A stretch of 64,000 nt of DNA from Solwaraspora sp. WMMA2065 (GTDB lineage: Bacteria > Actinomycetota > Actinomycetes > Mycobacteriales > Micromonosporaceae). The stretch spans positions 434,001-498,000 of the forward strand of contig NZ_CP128361.1 in NCBI RefSeq assembly GCF_030345075.1, read 5' to 3'. Positions 45,155 to 54,391 of the stretch are shown piece after piece (position 1 is the first letter of the stretch; the number at the start of each line of letters is the position of its first letter). The position numbers were made by a program, and so were the translations under genes. Below the pieces are notes generated by a model that worked only from the letters and a program-made list of their open reading frames with translations, made no database searches and was not told the DNA's origin.

Positions 45155-46398
45155 ACCGGCTGCCCGGATCTGCTGCCCCGGCGGCGTCGGTGGTGGACCC
45201 GAGGCGTCGACGCTGGCCGACGCTGCGCATGCCCCGGCCGACCCTGCGGCTGCGGCTCACTCTGTTCAACGCTGTCCTGCTGGTCGGCTCGCTGGCCGTC
45301 TTCGTACTGCTCGCCTGGCTGCTGGTCACCGACGCGCTGCGACCGGCGGACCAGCTCGTGCCGGGGACCACCGTGGTGCTCGCCGACGGTCGCGAGATGG
45401 ACGCGGCAGCCTGGCAGGACGGGATCGTCGAGCGGGCGTCCCGTGAGCTGCTGGCCAAGGCGCTGGTCGCGCTGCTGGCGATCAGCGTGGTCGGGGTGGT
45501 CGGTGCGTACGCCGTCGTCGGCCGGGCGCTGCGTCCGCTGCAGCAGGTGACGTCGACCGCCCGGCGGCTCGGCGAACAGACCCTGGATCAGCGGATCGGC
45601 TACTCCGGCACCGGTGACGAGGTGGCTGAGCTCGCCGCGACCTTCGACGACATGCTGGACCGGCTCAGCGCGTCGTTCGAGGCCCAGAAGCGGTTTGTTG
45701 CCAACGCCTCCCACGAGCTGCGTACCCCGCTGGCGGTGATGCGCACCGAGATCGACGTGACGATGGCCGACGACACCGCCGACCTGGCCGAGTACAGGCG
45801 GATGGCGACGGTGGTCCGGGACGCCTCGGAGCGGGCCAACGGGCTGTTCGACGCGTTGCTGGTGCTGGCCAGCAGCGAGGCGCAGTCCGGGCGGCGGCTG
45901 GTCCGTAAGGTGCCCCGGGACCTGGCTGAGGGGGTCTGTGCGGCGTTGTCGGCCGTGCAGGCCGAGACCCGCCGGCTCAAGCTGGACGTCCGTACCGCCC
46001 TAGACCCGGCGGTGGTGATCGGCGACCCCAGCCTGCTGGACCGGTTGGCCGGCAATCTGATCGAGAACGCGGTGCGCTACAACCACCTGCACGGTCGGCT
46101 GTGGGTGCGGACCGGCAGCCACGGGTCGCACGTCTACCTGCTGGTCGGCAACACCGGCTTCGAGGTGGACCAGGCTGACGTGCCGGGCCTGTTCGAGCCG
46201 TTCCGCCGGGGTGGCCGGGAACGGACCGGGGCGCGCGGCTCCGGCCTGGGCCTGTCGATCGTACGGGCGGTGGCCGACGCGCACGGCGGTACGGTGTCCG
46301 CCGTGTCCCAACCCGGGGGCGGCCTTGAAGTCACCTTGATGTTGCCCGCTGCTGACACGCCACTGCAGGTGGCCGCCTCACCGGTACGTCGGAACTGA
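45151..46398 (+). CDS. Sensor histidine kinase
   Basis: This 415-residue membrane kinase has transmembrane helices at about 35-58 and 105-128. They flank a short periplasmic loop (about 59-104), too small for a large sensor domain. A HAMP domain (about 128-180), the HisKA helix with phospho-His in NASHELRTPLAVM (about H192) and an ATPase domain follow (NLIENAVRYN, VPGLFEPFRRG, GSGLGLSIV). With the response regulator it forms one operon. The small loop suggests it senses membrane or partner-protein state (inference). Confidence 0.92.
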   Translation: MNRLPGSAAPAASVVDPRRRRWPTLRMPRPTLRLRLTLFNAVLLVGSLAVFVLLAWLLVTDALRPADQLVPGTTVVLADGREMDAAAWQDGIVERASRELLAKALVALLAISVVGVVGAYAVVGRALRPLQQVTSTARRLGEQTLDQRIGYSGTGDEVAELAATFDDMLDRLSASFEAQKRFVANASHELRTPLAVMRTEIDVTMADDTADLAEYRRMATVVRDASERANGLFDALLVLASSEAQSGRRLVRKVPRDLAEGVCAALSAVQAETRRLKLDVRTALDPAVVIGDPSLLDRLAGNLIENAVRYNHLHGRLWVRTGSHGSHVYLLVGNTGFEVDQADVPGLFEPFRRGGRERTGARGSGLGLSIVRAVADAHGGTVSAVSQPGGGLEVTLMLPAADTPLQVAASPVRRN

Positions 46399-46811
46399 CC
46401 TGCCGCCGCGCCCTGACCCTGCGGCCCGCTTGCTGAGGCCCGGTGTCAGCAATGTTCACTTCACTCCATCGGTTTGACTTTGGGTTCGATGAATATGTTT
46501 TTTCGGAACCGGCCATGTGAATCATCTTCTCGAATTAACATGTGTTGCGGTGCCGGTCAGTCATTTGGGACGAAATGGTCGGTTGGTGGAGTCGGTAGTC
46601 GTGGAAATTGCATCGAGGTGAAGATGTTGGTCGGCTTTGCTGACAAATTTTGTGTCTAGCCAAGGCGGTTGGGGCTGTCATACCATTGAATTGGCGCCGG
46701 ATCGGGTGGGAGAAATGGGTCGCGTCGATGACTGAGGTGTATCGACTCCGATGCGGTTGTCCAGTTGGGTTGACCTACCGGAGAGAATCCGGGCAAACGA
46801 AAGGAGATCCG
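46399..46811. other. 413-bp AT-richer intergenic stretch
   Basis: Base composition is clearly lower in GC than the flanks, with runs such as GTTTTTTC and GAATTAACATG. No gene is called. A small hairpin CCGGA-GAGAA-TCCGG (about 46779-46793) and AAGGAG precede the following small gene. It marks likely acquired DNA. Confidence 0.55.
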
Positions 46812-47114
46812 ATGCCCGACGTCGATCTTGGACTCGCAACGGATTGGGACGAGGGTGACACTCACGGACGCATCCGGCTCCGGCAGAACCAGGTCTACGA
46901 GAGCTCGCCCAAGAAGGACGTCCTGATCAGTTCGCCGGTCAGTATCGAGCTTTCGGTCAACACGAACTACTCGACCTCGCAGGAAGCGGACAAGATCTTC
47001 TTCACGACCCATCACGGGAGCCAAAAGAAGATCATTGCGGTTCTCGACTCGGCTGGTAATCTGTACATCGCCGGCCGGGTGATCGAGGGTCAGACGAACT
47101 TGTCCTACAAGTAG
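46812..47114 (+). CDS. DUF6342-like small protein
   Basis: A 100-residue protein preceded by AAGGAG. It contains HGRIRLRQNQVYES, VLISSPVSIELSV, KIFFTTHHGSQKKIIAVLD and LYIAGRVIEG, a repeated beta-strand pattern without cysteines or transmembrane helices. It recalls the DUF6342 family of actinomycetes. Codon use is less biased to G/C in third positions than its neighbours, and it sits in AT-richer DNA, so it was probably acquired. Function is unknown. Confidence 0.7.
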   Translation: MPDVDLGLATDWDEGDTHGRIRLRQNQVYESSPKKDVLISSPVSIELSVNTNYSTSQEADKIFFTTHHGSQKKIIAVLDSAGNLYIAGRVIEGQTNLSYK

Positions 47115-47155
47115 GTCTGGAATTTGTCCTGCAGGTAGGCAAGCCTCAGGCGGCA

Positions 47156-47202
47156 AGCGGGATGTCGAGCCGAACTTCGGCCTCGACATCCCGCTCCGTT
47201 TT
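47156..47202 (+). terminator. Strong intrinsic terminator between the DUF6342-like gene and fadB
   Basis: 14-bp perfect stem (47156-47169 with 47182-47195) continued by an inner CCGAA/TTCGG stem, followed by CCGTTTTG. It serves the plus strand and, as a hairpin, the convergent fadB transcript. Confidence 0.85.
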
Positions 47203-47208
47203 GTCCGG

Positions 47209-49275
47209 TCAATCGGCTGGGCTGCTGGCCACCCCGGCGGGTAGGAACCGCCGGCCGGTCACCCGCTGCGCGGTGCCGGTCCGGTCCAGGTACGGGGTGA
47301 TCCCGCCGAGGTGGAACGGCCACCCCGCGCCGAGGATCATGCACAGGTCGATGTCCTGTGGTTCGGCGACCACACCCTCGTCGAGTATCAGCCGGGCCTC
47401 CTGCGCCAACGCGTCGAGGGCCCGTTGCCGGACCTGCTCGGCGGTCAACGGCTGCGACCCGACCTCCAACAGCTTGCCGATCTCGGGGTTGATCTCGTCG
47501 TCCACCATCAGCGGCAGCCCGGACTCGGCGATCCGCCGCAGGTTGTCGCTGACCGTGAACCGGTCCGGGTACGCGGCGTGCAACGTACCACCGACATGGT
47601 GGGCCACCGGCGGGCCGACCAGTTGCAGCAGGGCCAGCGGCCGCATCGGCAGGCCGAGCGGGTCCAGCGCGGCGTCGGCGACCTCCGGCGGCGTGCCGGC
47701 GTCCACTGCCGCGAAGATCTCGCCGAGGAACCGGGTGAGCAGCCGATTGACCACGAACGCCGGGGCGTCCGACACCAGCACGCAGGACTTGCGCAGCTGC
47801 TTGCCGACGGCGAACGCGGTGGCCAGAGTCGCGTCGTCGGTCCGCTCCCCGCGGACGATCTCCAGCAGGGGCAGGACGGCGACCGGGTTGAAGAAGTGGA
47901 AGCCGACCACCCGTTCGGGGTGAGCCAGGTCGGCGGCCATGTCGGAGACGGACAGCGACGAGGTGTTGGTGGCCAGGATCGTCTCGGGGCCGACGATCGC
48001 CTCGACCTCGGCCCACACCTGCTTCTTGACCTTGAGGTCCTCGAAGACGGCCTCGATGACGAAATCGGCGTCGGCGAAGGCGCTCTTGTCGACCGACCCG
48101 CTCACCTGCGCCAGCAGCTTCGCCGCCGTACCGGTGTCCATCCGGCCCTTGCCGACCTGCTTTTCGATCTCGGAGTGCACGTAGCTCAGTCCGGCGTCCA
48201 CCCGGGCCTGGTCCAGATCGGTGAGCACCACCGGCACCTGCAGTCGGCGGGCGAACAGCAGCGCCAGCTGGGAAGCCATCAGCCCGGCCCCGACGACGCC
48301 GACCTTGGTGACCGGCCGGGCCAGGTCCGCCGAGGGGGCGCCGGCCGGCCGCTTGGCGCGTCGCTGGACCAGGTCGAACGCGTACAGCCCGCTGCGCAGC
48401 TCCTCGGACAGGATCAGGTCGGCGAGGGCCTCGTCCTCGGCGGCCGTGCCGTCGGTGAACGGGGTCTCCTTGGCCAGCGCGAGCAGGTCGAGGGCCCGGT
48501 AGGCGGCCGGTACCGCGCCGTGCAGCCGCTGGTCGAGCAGCTGGCGGGCGAAGTAGAGCACCCCGTCCCACATGTCCCGGTCGACCTCCGGGCGGTCGAC
48601 GGTGACCTCGCCGGTGACCACGCCAGCCGCCCACTGCAGGGACCGCTCCAGGAAATCGGCCGGTTCGAGCAGGATGTCGGCGATGCCCATCTCCGCGGCC
48701 TGCTTCGGCTTGAGCATCTTGTTCTGGGTCAACGGGTTTTGGATGATCACCTGCGCGGCGGCCGGGATGCCGATCAGGTTCGGCAGCAACTGGGTGCCTC
48801 CCCAGCCCGGTACCAGACCGAGGGACACCTCCGGCAGGGCCAGCGGACCGGCTCCGCCGGACAGTGTCCGGTAGTGGCAGTGCAGGGCGAGTTCCAGGCC
48901 GCCACCCATCGCGGCACCGTTGACGAACGCGAAGGTCGGCACCGCGCTGTCGCGTAGCCGGGCGAAGATCCGGTGGCCCGTCCGGCCGATCTCCAGCGCC
49001 TGCTCACGGTCGACGAGCTGCGGCATCGCGGTGAGGTCGGCGCCGACGCAGAAGACGTACGGCTTGCCGGTGACCGCCACGAAGGCCGGCTCGCCGGCCA
49101 GCGCCTCGGTGATCGCCGCGTCCAGGCCGGCCAGCCCGGTCGGCCCGAGGGTGTTGGGTTTGCGGTGGTCCAGGCCGTTGTCCAGGGTGATCAGCGCGGC
49201 GGGCCGGTCCAGTCCGGGTACGTTCACCTGCCGGACCAGCGCCCGGGTGACCACCTCGTCGGGGTTGTGCAGCAT
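47209..49275 (-). CDS. fadB: Fatty-acid oxidation protein: enoyl-CoA hydratase / 3-hydroxyacyl-CoA dehydrogenase
   Basis: This 688-residue bifunctional enzyme has an N-terminal crotonase domain (about 1-200). Its oxyanion loop is FCVGADLTAM, and the two glutamates are in GGGLELAL and LPEVSLGLVPG. The NAD-binding 3-hydroxyacyl-CoA dehydrogenase part begins near 330 (VGVVGAGLMASQLALLF), with catalytic His in VVGFHFFNPV and Asn/Ser in TNTSSL. A second C-terminal HAD domain follows. It performs steps 2 and 3 of beta-oxidation. ATG 49275 overlaps the thiolase stop by one base (TGATG), so fadA-fadB form one operon. Confidence 0.93.
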   Translation of the reverse strand: MLHNPDEVVTRALVRQVNVPGLDRPAALITLDNGLDHRKPNTLGPTGLAGLDAAITEALAGEPAFVAVTGKPYVFCVGADLTAMPQLVDREQALEIGRTGHRIFARLRDSAVPTFAFVNGAAMGGGLELALHCHYRTLSGGAGPLALPEVSLGLVPGWGGTQLLPNLIGIPAAAQVIIQNPLTQNKMLKPKQAAEMGIADILLEPADFLERSLQWAAGVVTGEVTVDRPEVDRDMWDGVLYFARQLLDQRLHGAVPAAYRALDLLALAKETPFTDGTAAEDEALADLILSEELRSGLYAFDLVQRRAKRPAGAPSADLARPVTKVGVVGAGLMASQLALLFARRLQVPVVLTDLDQARVDAGLSYVHSEIEKQVGKGRMDTGTAAKLLAQVSGSVDKSAFADADFVIEAVFEDLKVKKQVWAEVEAIVGPETILATNTSSLSVSDMAADLAHPERVVGFHFFNPVAVLPLLEIVRGERTDDATLATAFAVGKQLRKSCVLVSDAPAFVVNRLLTRFLGEIFAAVDAGTPPEVADAALDPLGLPMRPLALLQLVGPPVAHHVGGTLHAAYPDRFTVSDNLRRIAESGLPLMVDDEINPEIGKLLEVGSQPLTAEQVRQRALDALAQEARLILDEGVVAEPQDIDLCMILGAGWPFHLGGITPYLDRTGTAQRVTGRRFLPAGVASSPAD

Positions 49276-50486
49276 CAGTTCTCGTCTCCCTGCTGTGCCG
49301 GGCCGGTCCAGGCCGGGTTCTCCCAGATGACCGAGCCGCCCATGCCGATGCCGATACACATCGCGGTCAGCCCGTAGCGCACCTCGGGATGTTCGGCGAA
49401 CTGCCGGGCCAGCTGGGTCATCAGTCGTACGCCGGAGGAGGCCAGCGGGTGCCCGATGGCGATGGCGCCACCCCACGGGTTGACCCGCGGGTCGTCGGCG
49501 TCGACGCCGAAGTGGTCGAGGAAGGCCAGCACCTGGACGGCGAAGGCCTCGTTCAGCTCGAACAGGCCGATGTCGTCGATGCCCAGCCCGGCAAGCCGCA
49601 GAGCCTTCTCGGTCGCCGGGATCGGGCCGACACCCATCACCTCCGGTTCGACGCCGACGAAGCCGTACGAGACCAGCCGCATCGCCACCGGTAGCCCCAG
49701 CTCGCGGGCCACGTCCTCGGCGGCGATCACGCTGGCGGTCGCACCGTCGTTGAGCCCGGCGGCGTTGCCGGCGGTGACCCGCCCGTGCGGCCGGAACGGG
49801 GTCTTGAGGGTGGCCAGCTTCTCCAGCGACGTCTCCCGGGGCGCCTCGTCGACGACTGCCAGCCCCCAGCCGGCCTCCGGGTCGCGGACCGCCACCGGGA
49901 CCAGGTCCGGCTGCAGCTTGCCGTTGGCGTACGCCTTGGCGGTCTTGACCTGGGAGGCGAGGGCAAAGGCGTCGGCGCGCGCCTTGGTGACGCCGGGCAT
50001 CCGGTCGTGCAGGTTCTCTGCGGTCGCGCCCATGATCAGCGCGGACGGGTCGACCAGCTTCTCGGCGAGGATGCGCGGGTTGGGGTCGACGCCTTCGCCC
50101 ATCGGATGCCGGCCCATGTGTTCGACGCCGCCGGCGATCGCCACGTCGTAGGCACCCATCGCGATGCCGCCGGCTACCGAGGTGACCGCGGTCATCGCGC
50201 CGGCGCACATCCGGTCGATGGCGAAGCCGGGCACCGTCTTGGGTAGCCCGGCCAGCAGCGCGGCGGTGCGACCGATGGTCAGTCCCTGGTCGCCGGTCTG
50301 GGTGGTCGCCGCGATGGCTACCTCCTCGACCCGGTCGGGGGGTAGTTGCGGGTTGCGCCGCAGCAGTTCACGGATGCAGCGGATGACGAGGTCGTCGGCG
50401 CGGGTGTGGGCGTACATCCCGCCGGCCTTGCCGAACGGGGTGCGGACGCCGTCGACGAAGACGACGTCCCGGACTTCACGCGGCAC
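49275..50486 (-). CDS. fadA: Acetyl-CoA acetyltransferase / 3-ketoacyl-CoA thiolase
   Basis: This 403-residue thiolase catalyses the last step of beta-oxidation. The nucleophile Cys is in DRMCAGAMTAV (about 91), and NEAFA, GGAIAIGHPL and the second Cys in AMCIGIGMGGS complete the active site. GTG 50486 has GGAGG eight bases upstream and gives the family length. It precedes fadB in the operon. The promoter region 5' of it holds a 48-bp palindrome shared with the divergent epimerase gene. Confidence 0.93.
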   Translation of the reverse strand: MPREVRDVVFVDGVRTPFGKAGGMYAHTRADDLVIRCIRELLRRNPQLPPDRVEEVAIAATTQTGDQGLTIGRTAALLAGLPKTVPGFAIDRMCAGAMTAVTSVAGGIAMGAYDVAIAGGVEHMGRHPMGEGVDPNPRILAEKLVDPSALIMGATAENLHDRMPGVTKARADAFALASQVKTAKAYANGKLQPDLVPVAVRDPEAGWGLAVVDEAPRETSLEKLATLKTPFRPHGRVTAGNAAGLNDGATASVIAAEDVARELGLPVAMRLVSYGFVGVEPEVMGVGPIPATEKALRLAGLGIDDIGLFELNEAFAVQVLAFLDHFGVDADDPRVNPWGGAIAIGHPLASSGVRLMTQLARQFAEHPEVRYGLTAMCIGIGMGGSVIWENPAWTGPAQQGDEN

Positions 50487-50553
50487 GATGGGGCCTCCTT
50501 GCCGGCCTGGGTACGCGGGGCAGACTTCCATGCTACTTGTCGGTAACAATCGT

Positions 50554-50601
50554 CGACCGGTGGCCCGGGTGTGGCCCGGGCCACACCCGGGCCACCGGTC
50601 G
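50554..50601. repeat. Perfect 48-bp palindrome in the fadA-galE divergent intergenic region
   Basis: 24 bases (50554-50577) are followed without spacer by their exact reverse complement (50578-50601). GTGGCCCGGG occurs as an internal direct repeat within each arm. It could extrude as a cruciform or act as a compound operator. Confidence 0.9.
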
Positions 50602-50746
50602 GGGGTCGCCTCCGGCGGAGCGCTCGACCCGGCTCCGGTACCGTGATGTCAATCGTGCGCCACCGCCCGCACCGGACATTCGCGACCCGCCGGACGGGCG
50701 ACCGACGACCAACCCAGACGGACGACAATCCAACAGAGGAGACACG

Positions 50747-51748
50747 GTGAAGGTTCTGATCGCCGGAGGCGCGGGCTTCATCGGCAGTACGATCGCCTCC
50801 GCATGCCTCGACGACGGCATTGAGCCGGTGGTGCTGGACAATCTGGTCACCGGGCGGATCGAGTTCACCCGCGACCGGATCTTCTACCAGGGCGACATCG
50901 CCGACGGTGCCCTGATCGACCGGATCTTCGCCGAACACCCGGACATCAGCGCGGTGGTGCACGCCGCGGCGCTGATCGTAGTGCCCGAATCGGTCGCCGA
51001 ACCGCTGCGCTACTACCGGGAGAACGTCGCGAAGTCGATCGACTTCATCGACCACGTGGCCCGCAACGGAGCCGAGCGGTACCTGTTCAGCTCCTCTGCG
51101 TCGATCTACCGGCCGGGTGAAGACTTCTCCGTCGACGAGTCCTCACCGCTCGAGCCGACCAGTCCGTACGCGCGGACCAAAGCGGTGATGGAGACGCTGC
51201 TCGCCGACTGCGCCGCCGCCATGCCGCTGCGGGCGCTGTCGCTGCGCTACTTCAACCCGATCGGCGCCGACCCGCAGCTGCGTACCGGCCTGCAGATCCG
51301 CCAGCCCACCCACGTCCTCGGCAAGCTGATCACCGCCGTGCAGACCGGGGCCGAGTTCGCCATCACCGGGGTTGACTGGCCCACCCGCGACGGCTCGGGA
51401 ATCCGAGACTTCATCCACGTCTGGGACCTGGCCCGGGCACACGTGCAGGCGCTGCGCCACTTCGACGAGATTCTGCCGGTCGGCGCCGACCGGCGCTACG
51501 AGGTGCTCAACCTCGGCACCGGCGACGGCACCACGGTGCGTGAGTTCGTCGAGGCCTTCCGCTCCGTGGTCGACCAGCCGCTGCGGGTCCGGGAGACCGG
51601 GCCCCGCCCCGGTGACGCCGCCGGCTCGTACACCCGCAGCGTCCGGGCGCGTCGGCTGCTCGACTGGAAGCCCGAGCTGTCCATCGCCGACGGCATCCGG
51701 CACTCCCTGGCCTGGTCGGCGCGGCGGGACCAGGTGCTCGACGACTGA
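50747..51748 (+). CDS. galE: UDP-glucose 4-epimerase-like NAD-dependent epimerase
   Basis: This 333-residue short-chain dehydrogenase has GGAGFIGSTIA (about 7-17) for NAD, the catalytic Ser/Thr and YxxxK in SPYARTKAVME (about 144-154), and LRYFNPIGADP. This matches GalE, which interconverts UDP-glucose and UDP-galactose. The substrate-side residues were not checked, so a related UDP-sugar is possible. GTG 50747 has AGAGGAG upstream. It is divergent from fadA. Confidence 0.88.
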   Translation: MKVLIAGGAGFIGSTIASACLDDGIEPVVLDNLVTGRIEFTRDRIFYQGDIADGALIDRIFAEHPDISAVVHAAALIVVPESVAEPLRYYRENVAKSIDFIDHVARNGAERYLFSSSASIYRPGEDFSVDESSPLEPTSPYARTKAVMETLLADCAAAMPLRALSLRYFNPIGADPQLRTGLQIRQPTHVLGKLITAVQTGAEFAITGVDWPTRDGSGIRDFIHVWDLARAHVQALRHFDEILPVGADRRYEVLNLGTGDGTTVREFVEAFRSVVDQPLRVRETGPRPGDAAGSYTRSVRARRLLDWKPELSIADGIRHSLAWSARRDQVLDD

Positions 51749-51796
51749 GTCCGGCGTCCGGCCGCGTCCACGGCGGCCCTGATCGCGACGCTTCCT

Positions 51797-51831
51797 GGGA
51801 CCCGCCGCAGCGGTCTACCGCGGCGGGTCCC
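51797..51831. terminator. Hairpin between convergent galE and rnd
   Basis: 12-bp perfect stem (51797-51808 with 51820-51831). It contains the stop codon of rnd, and both transcripts could end here. Confidence 0.7.
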
Positions 51832-53137
51832 GCAGCGCCGCGCTCAGCTCCGCCACGATCAACGACACCTGCCAGGTACGGGCACCGAACCCCTGCAGCG
51901 TCGCCGCCACCGACTCGTCGCTGATCTTCTCCGGCGGAGTCCAGGCGAGCCGGCGGACCGAGTCCGGCGCGATCAGGTTCTCCGGCGGTAGCAGGTTCGC
52001 CGCGGCCGTCCGGATCACCACTTCCCGGCACCGGGCCAACCGTGCCGCGGCCGCCGGGTCCCGTTCCGCCCAGCGGTGCGGCGGGGGAGGGCCGTCGACC
52101 GCAGGCGTGGTCGGCAGGGCGTCGTCGGGCAGGGCGCGGGCGACGTCCAGCGCGTCCAGCCAGATCCGCGCCAAGCGCCGGACCGAGCGGCCGTTGAAAC
52201 CAGGCAACGCCAGCAGGGCCCGCTCGTCCCGGGGATCGAGTTCGGCCGCCGCGATGATCGCCGAATCCGGCAGCACCCGGCCCGGTGCCGAATCGCGGCG
52301 GGCGGCGACGTCGTCCCTGGCCTGCCACAACGCGCGTACCCGGGCCTGGGCCCGCGCTCCGCGTACCCGGTGAATGCCGGAGGTCCGCCGCCACGGCTCC
52401 GGCCGTACCCGGGTCGGCTGGCTGCCCCAGGCGACCAGGGCGGCGAACTCCTCGGCAGCCCATTGCTGCTTGCCCTGGCGTTCCAACTCCAGGGCGAGTA
52501 CGTCCCGCAGCTCGACCAGCAGTTCGACGTCGAGCGCCGCGTAGGTCAGCCACGACTCCGGTAGCGGGCGGGTCGACCAGTCGGCGGCGGAGTGATGCTT
52601 CTCCAGCGAGAAGCCGAGCAGTGCCTCGGTCAGCGCGGCCAGCCCCACCCGCTCGTAGCCGGCCAGCCGGGCGGCCAACTCGGTGTCGAACAACCGGCGT
52701 GGGCGCAGCCCGACATCGGCCAGGCAGGGCAGATCCTGGCTGGCGGCGTGCAGCACCCATTCGGCATCGGCGATCGCGGCGTCGAGCGTGCCCAGGTCGG
52801 GCAGCGGCAGCGGGTCGATCAGCGCGGTACCGGCACCCGCCCGGCGTAGCTGCACCAGATAGGCGCGTTGGGTGTAGCGGTATCCGGAGGCGCGTTCGGC
52901 GTCGATGGCGACCGGACCGGAGCCGGCAGCGAATCGGGCAACGGCCTCGGCGAGAGCGTCGTCGTCGGCCACCGGTGCAGGGGTGCCGTCGCGGGGAGCG
53001 GTCAGCGCAACGGGCCCGCCGGGCGAGGAGTCGGACCCCACGACATCGGACGCCGGCGGCTGCGCCAGCGGGTGGTGCGGCTCGCTCCCTGCTGGGCGTT
53101 GCGCGGTCCGACGGCGCAGGGGGGATTCGTCGGTCAC
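51815..53137 (-). CDS. rnd: Ribonuclease D family 3'-5' exonuclease with HRDC domain
   Basis: This 440-residue exonuclease has a DEDDy domain (about 70-240): AIDAERA supplies Asp and Glu, HAASQDLPCL the next Asp, and YAALDVELL the Tyr and last Asp. An HRDC domain follows (about 255-330, GVRGxxx-type helices). The first about 50 residues are a disordered Pro/Ser-rich extension common in actinobacterial homologues. It trims the 3' ends of structured RNAs. GTG 53137 start. It is convergent with galE and divergent from the protease gene. Confidence 0.92.
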   Translation of the reverse strand: MTDESPLRRRTAQRPAGSEPHHPLAQPPASDVVGSDSSPGGPVALTAPRDGTPAPVADDDALAEAVARFAAGSGPVAIDAERASGYRYTQRAYLVQLRRAGAGTALIDPLPLPDLGTLDAAIADAEWVLHAASQDLPCLADVGLRPRRLFDTELAARLAGYERVGLAALTEALLGFSLEKHHSAADWSTRPLPESWLTYAALDVELLVELRDVLALELERQGKQQWAAEEFAALVAWGSQPTRVRPEPWRRTSGIHRVRGARAQARVRALWQARDDVAARRDSAPGRVLPDSAIIAAAELDPRDERALLALPGFNGRSVRRLARIWLDALDVARALPDDALPTTPAVDGPPPPHRWAERDPAAAARLARCREVVIRTAAANLLPPENLIAPDSVRRLAWTPPEKISDESVAATLQGFGARTWQVSLIVAELSAALRDPPR

Positions 53138-53366
53138 CTGGCAACCCTAGTGCCCGGCCCGGTGCCGGCTGCACAAGGTGTCACCGGCGCGTCGGCTCCG
53201 GGCCGGTCGAGTTGACCGGCGACACCCCGGTTATGTGTCCAACGGGTGGCAATCGTGTGATCACCGGGCGAGAGGTGACGACAAACACCGTACTGCCCGG
53301 TACGGTCGTATCGCCGCTCAGCGGCAGGTGGGCCGGCTGCCGCGTTGAAGGAGAGGCTGCCACGAC

Positions 53367-54386
53367 ATGACCAGTGGGTACGACGATCCGCGCTCCGTTG
53401 CTGTCCCGGACATTCCGGGCCCGCGGCATGCCGCTCCGGAGGCGCATACGCTACCGGCGGCCCATACTGCCGAGGACGCCCATGCCGCCGAGGAGACCCA
53501 TGTCGCGAGCGAGCCGCCCCCTGCTCCCGACGCGCCGACGCCCTGGGCGACCTCGGACCGTCCGGGCTCGTGGGCGCCGCCGGCCGACCAGCTTCGCCGG
53601 GTCACCCCGGTCCGGCGGGGGTGGCCAGGGGCGACTGCGCTGCTGCTGGTCCTGCTTCTGGCCGGCCTGGCGGGTTTCCAGACGCACCAGATCCGTCAGT
53701 TGACCACCCGACTGGCCGAGGTCGACCAGCGGCTGGCCCGGGCGCAGGGAGCCGATTCCGACCGCTTCGAGTTGGTCGAGGCGCGCGCCGCCGAGTTGGA
53801 ACGGCAGGTCGGCGCGGCCTTCGACCCGGAGGCGATCGCCACGGCGGTGCTGCCCAGCGTCTTTCGGGTCAGCGCCGGGCGGTTCACCGGCACGGCCTTC
53901 GCGGTGGGCGAGTCAGCCGACGGCGGCACCAATCTGCTGACCAACTACCACGTCGTCGAGCCCAGCTATCTGGCCGGCAACCGGCGCGTCTTTCTCGAGC
54001 GCGACGGTGAACGGATCGAGGCGGCGGTCGTCGCGGTTGACGAGGACAGCGACGTGGCGCAGCTGCGGACCGACCGCTCGTTCCCCGGCCTGCCGCCAGC
54101 TCCCGACGAGGTCAAGTCCGGTCAGCAGATCGTAGTGGTCGGGGCTCCGCTCGGGCTCGTCGACTCGGTGACCACCGGGGTGGTCAGCGCGTTGCGGGAT
54201 GCCGACGACAGCACCGGCCCGGTCATCCAGTTCGACGCTCCGATCAACCCCGGCAACTCGGGCGGGCCGGTGATCAACAGCGGCAAACAGGTGGTGGGCA
54301 TCGCCACCGCGAAGGCCCGCGACGCCGAGGGGATCGGGCTGGCTGTGCCGATCCGTACCGCCTGCGACGTGTTCGAGATCTGCTGA
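53367..54386 (+). CDS. Membrane-anchored trypsin-like serine protease (S1C)
   Basis: This 339-residue protein has a long Ala/Pro/Glu-rich cytoplasmic N-terminus (about 1-85) and one transmembrane helix (about 90-110, ALLLVLLLAGLAGF). A coiled-coil-like stretch (about 112-150) and an extracytoplasmic chymotrypsin-fold protease domain follow. The catalytic triad is complete: His in TNYHVV, Asp in DEDSDVA and Ser in NPGNSGGP. No PDZ domain is present, unlike HtrA. It probably works in envelope quality control. Confidence 0.88.
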   Translation: MTSGYDDPRSVAVPDIPGPRHAAPEAHTLPAAHTAEDAHAAEETHVASEPPPAPDAPTPWATSDRPGSWAPPADQLRRVTPVRRGWPGATALLLVLLLAGLAGFQTHQIRQLTTRLAEVDQRLARAQGADSDRFELVEARAAELERQVGAAFDPEAIATAVLPSVFRVSAGRFTGTAFAVGESADGGTNLLTNYHVVEPSYLAGNRRVFLERDGERIEAAVVAVDEDSDVAQLRTDRSFPGLPPAPDEVKSGQQIVVVGAPLGLVDSVTTGVVSALRDADDSTGPVIQFDAPINPGNSGGPVINSGKQVVGIATAKARDAEGIGLAVPIRTACDVFEIC

Positions 54387-54391
54387 TCGCG

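Noticed and set aside
50554-50601. The palindrome as a terminator
   Set aside because: It lies between divergent genes and has no T-run, so no transcript would need to stop there.
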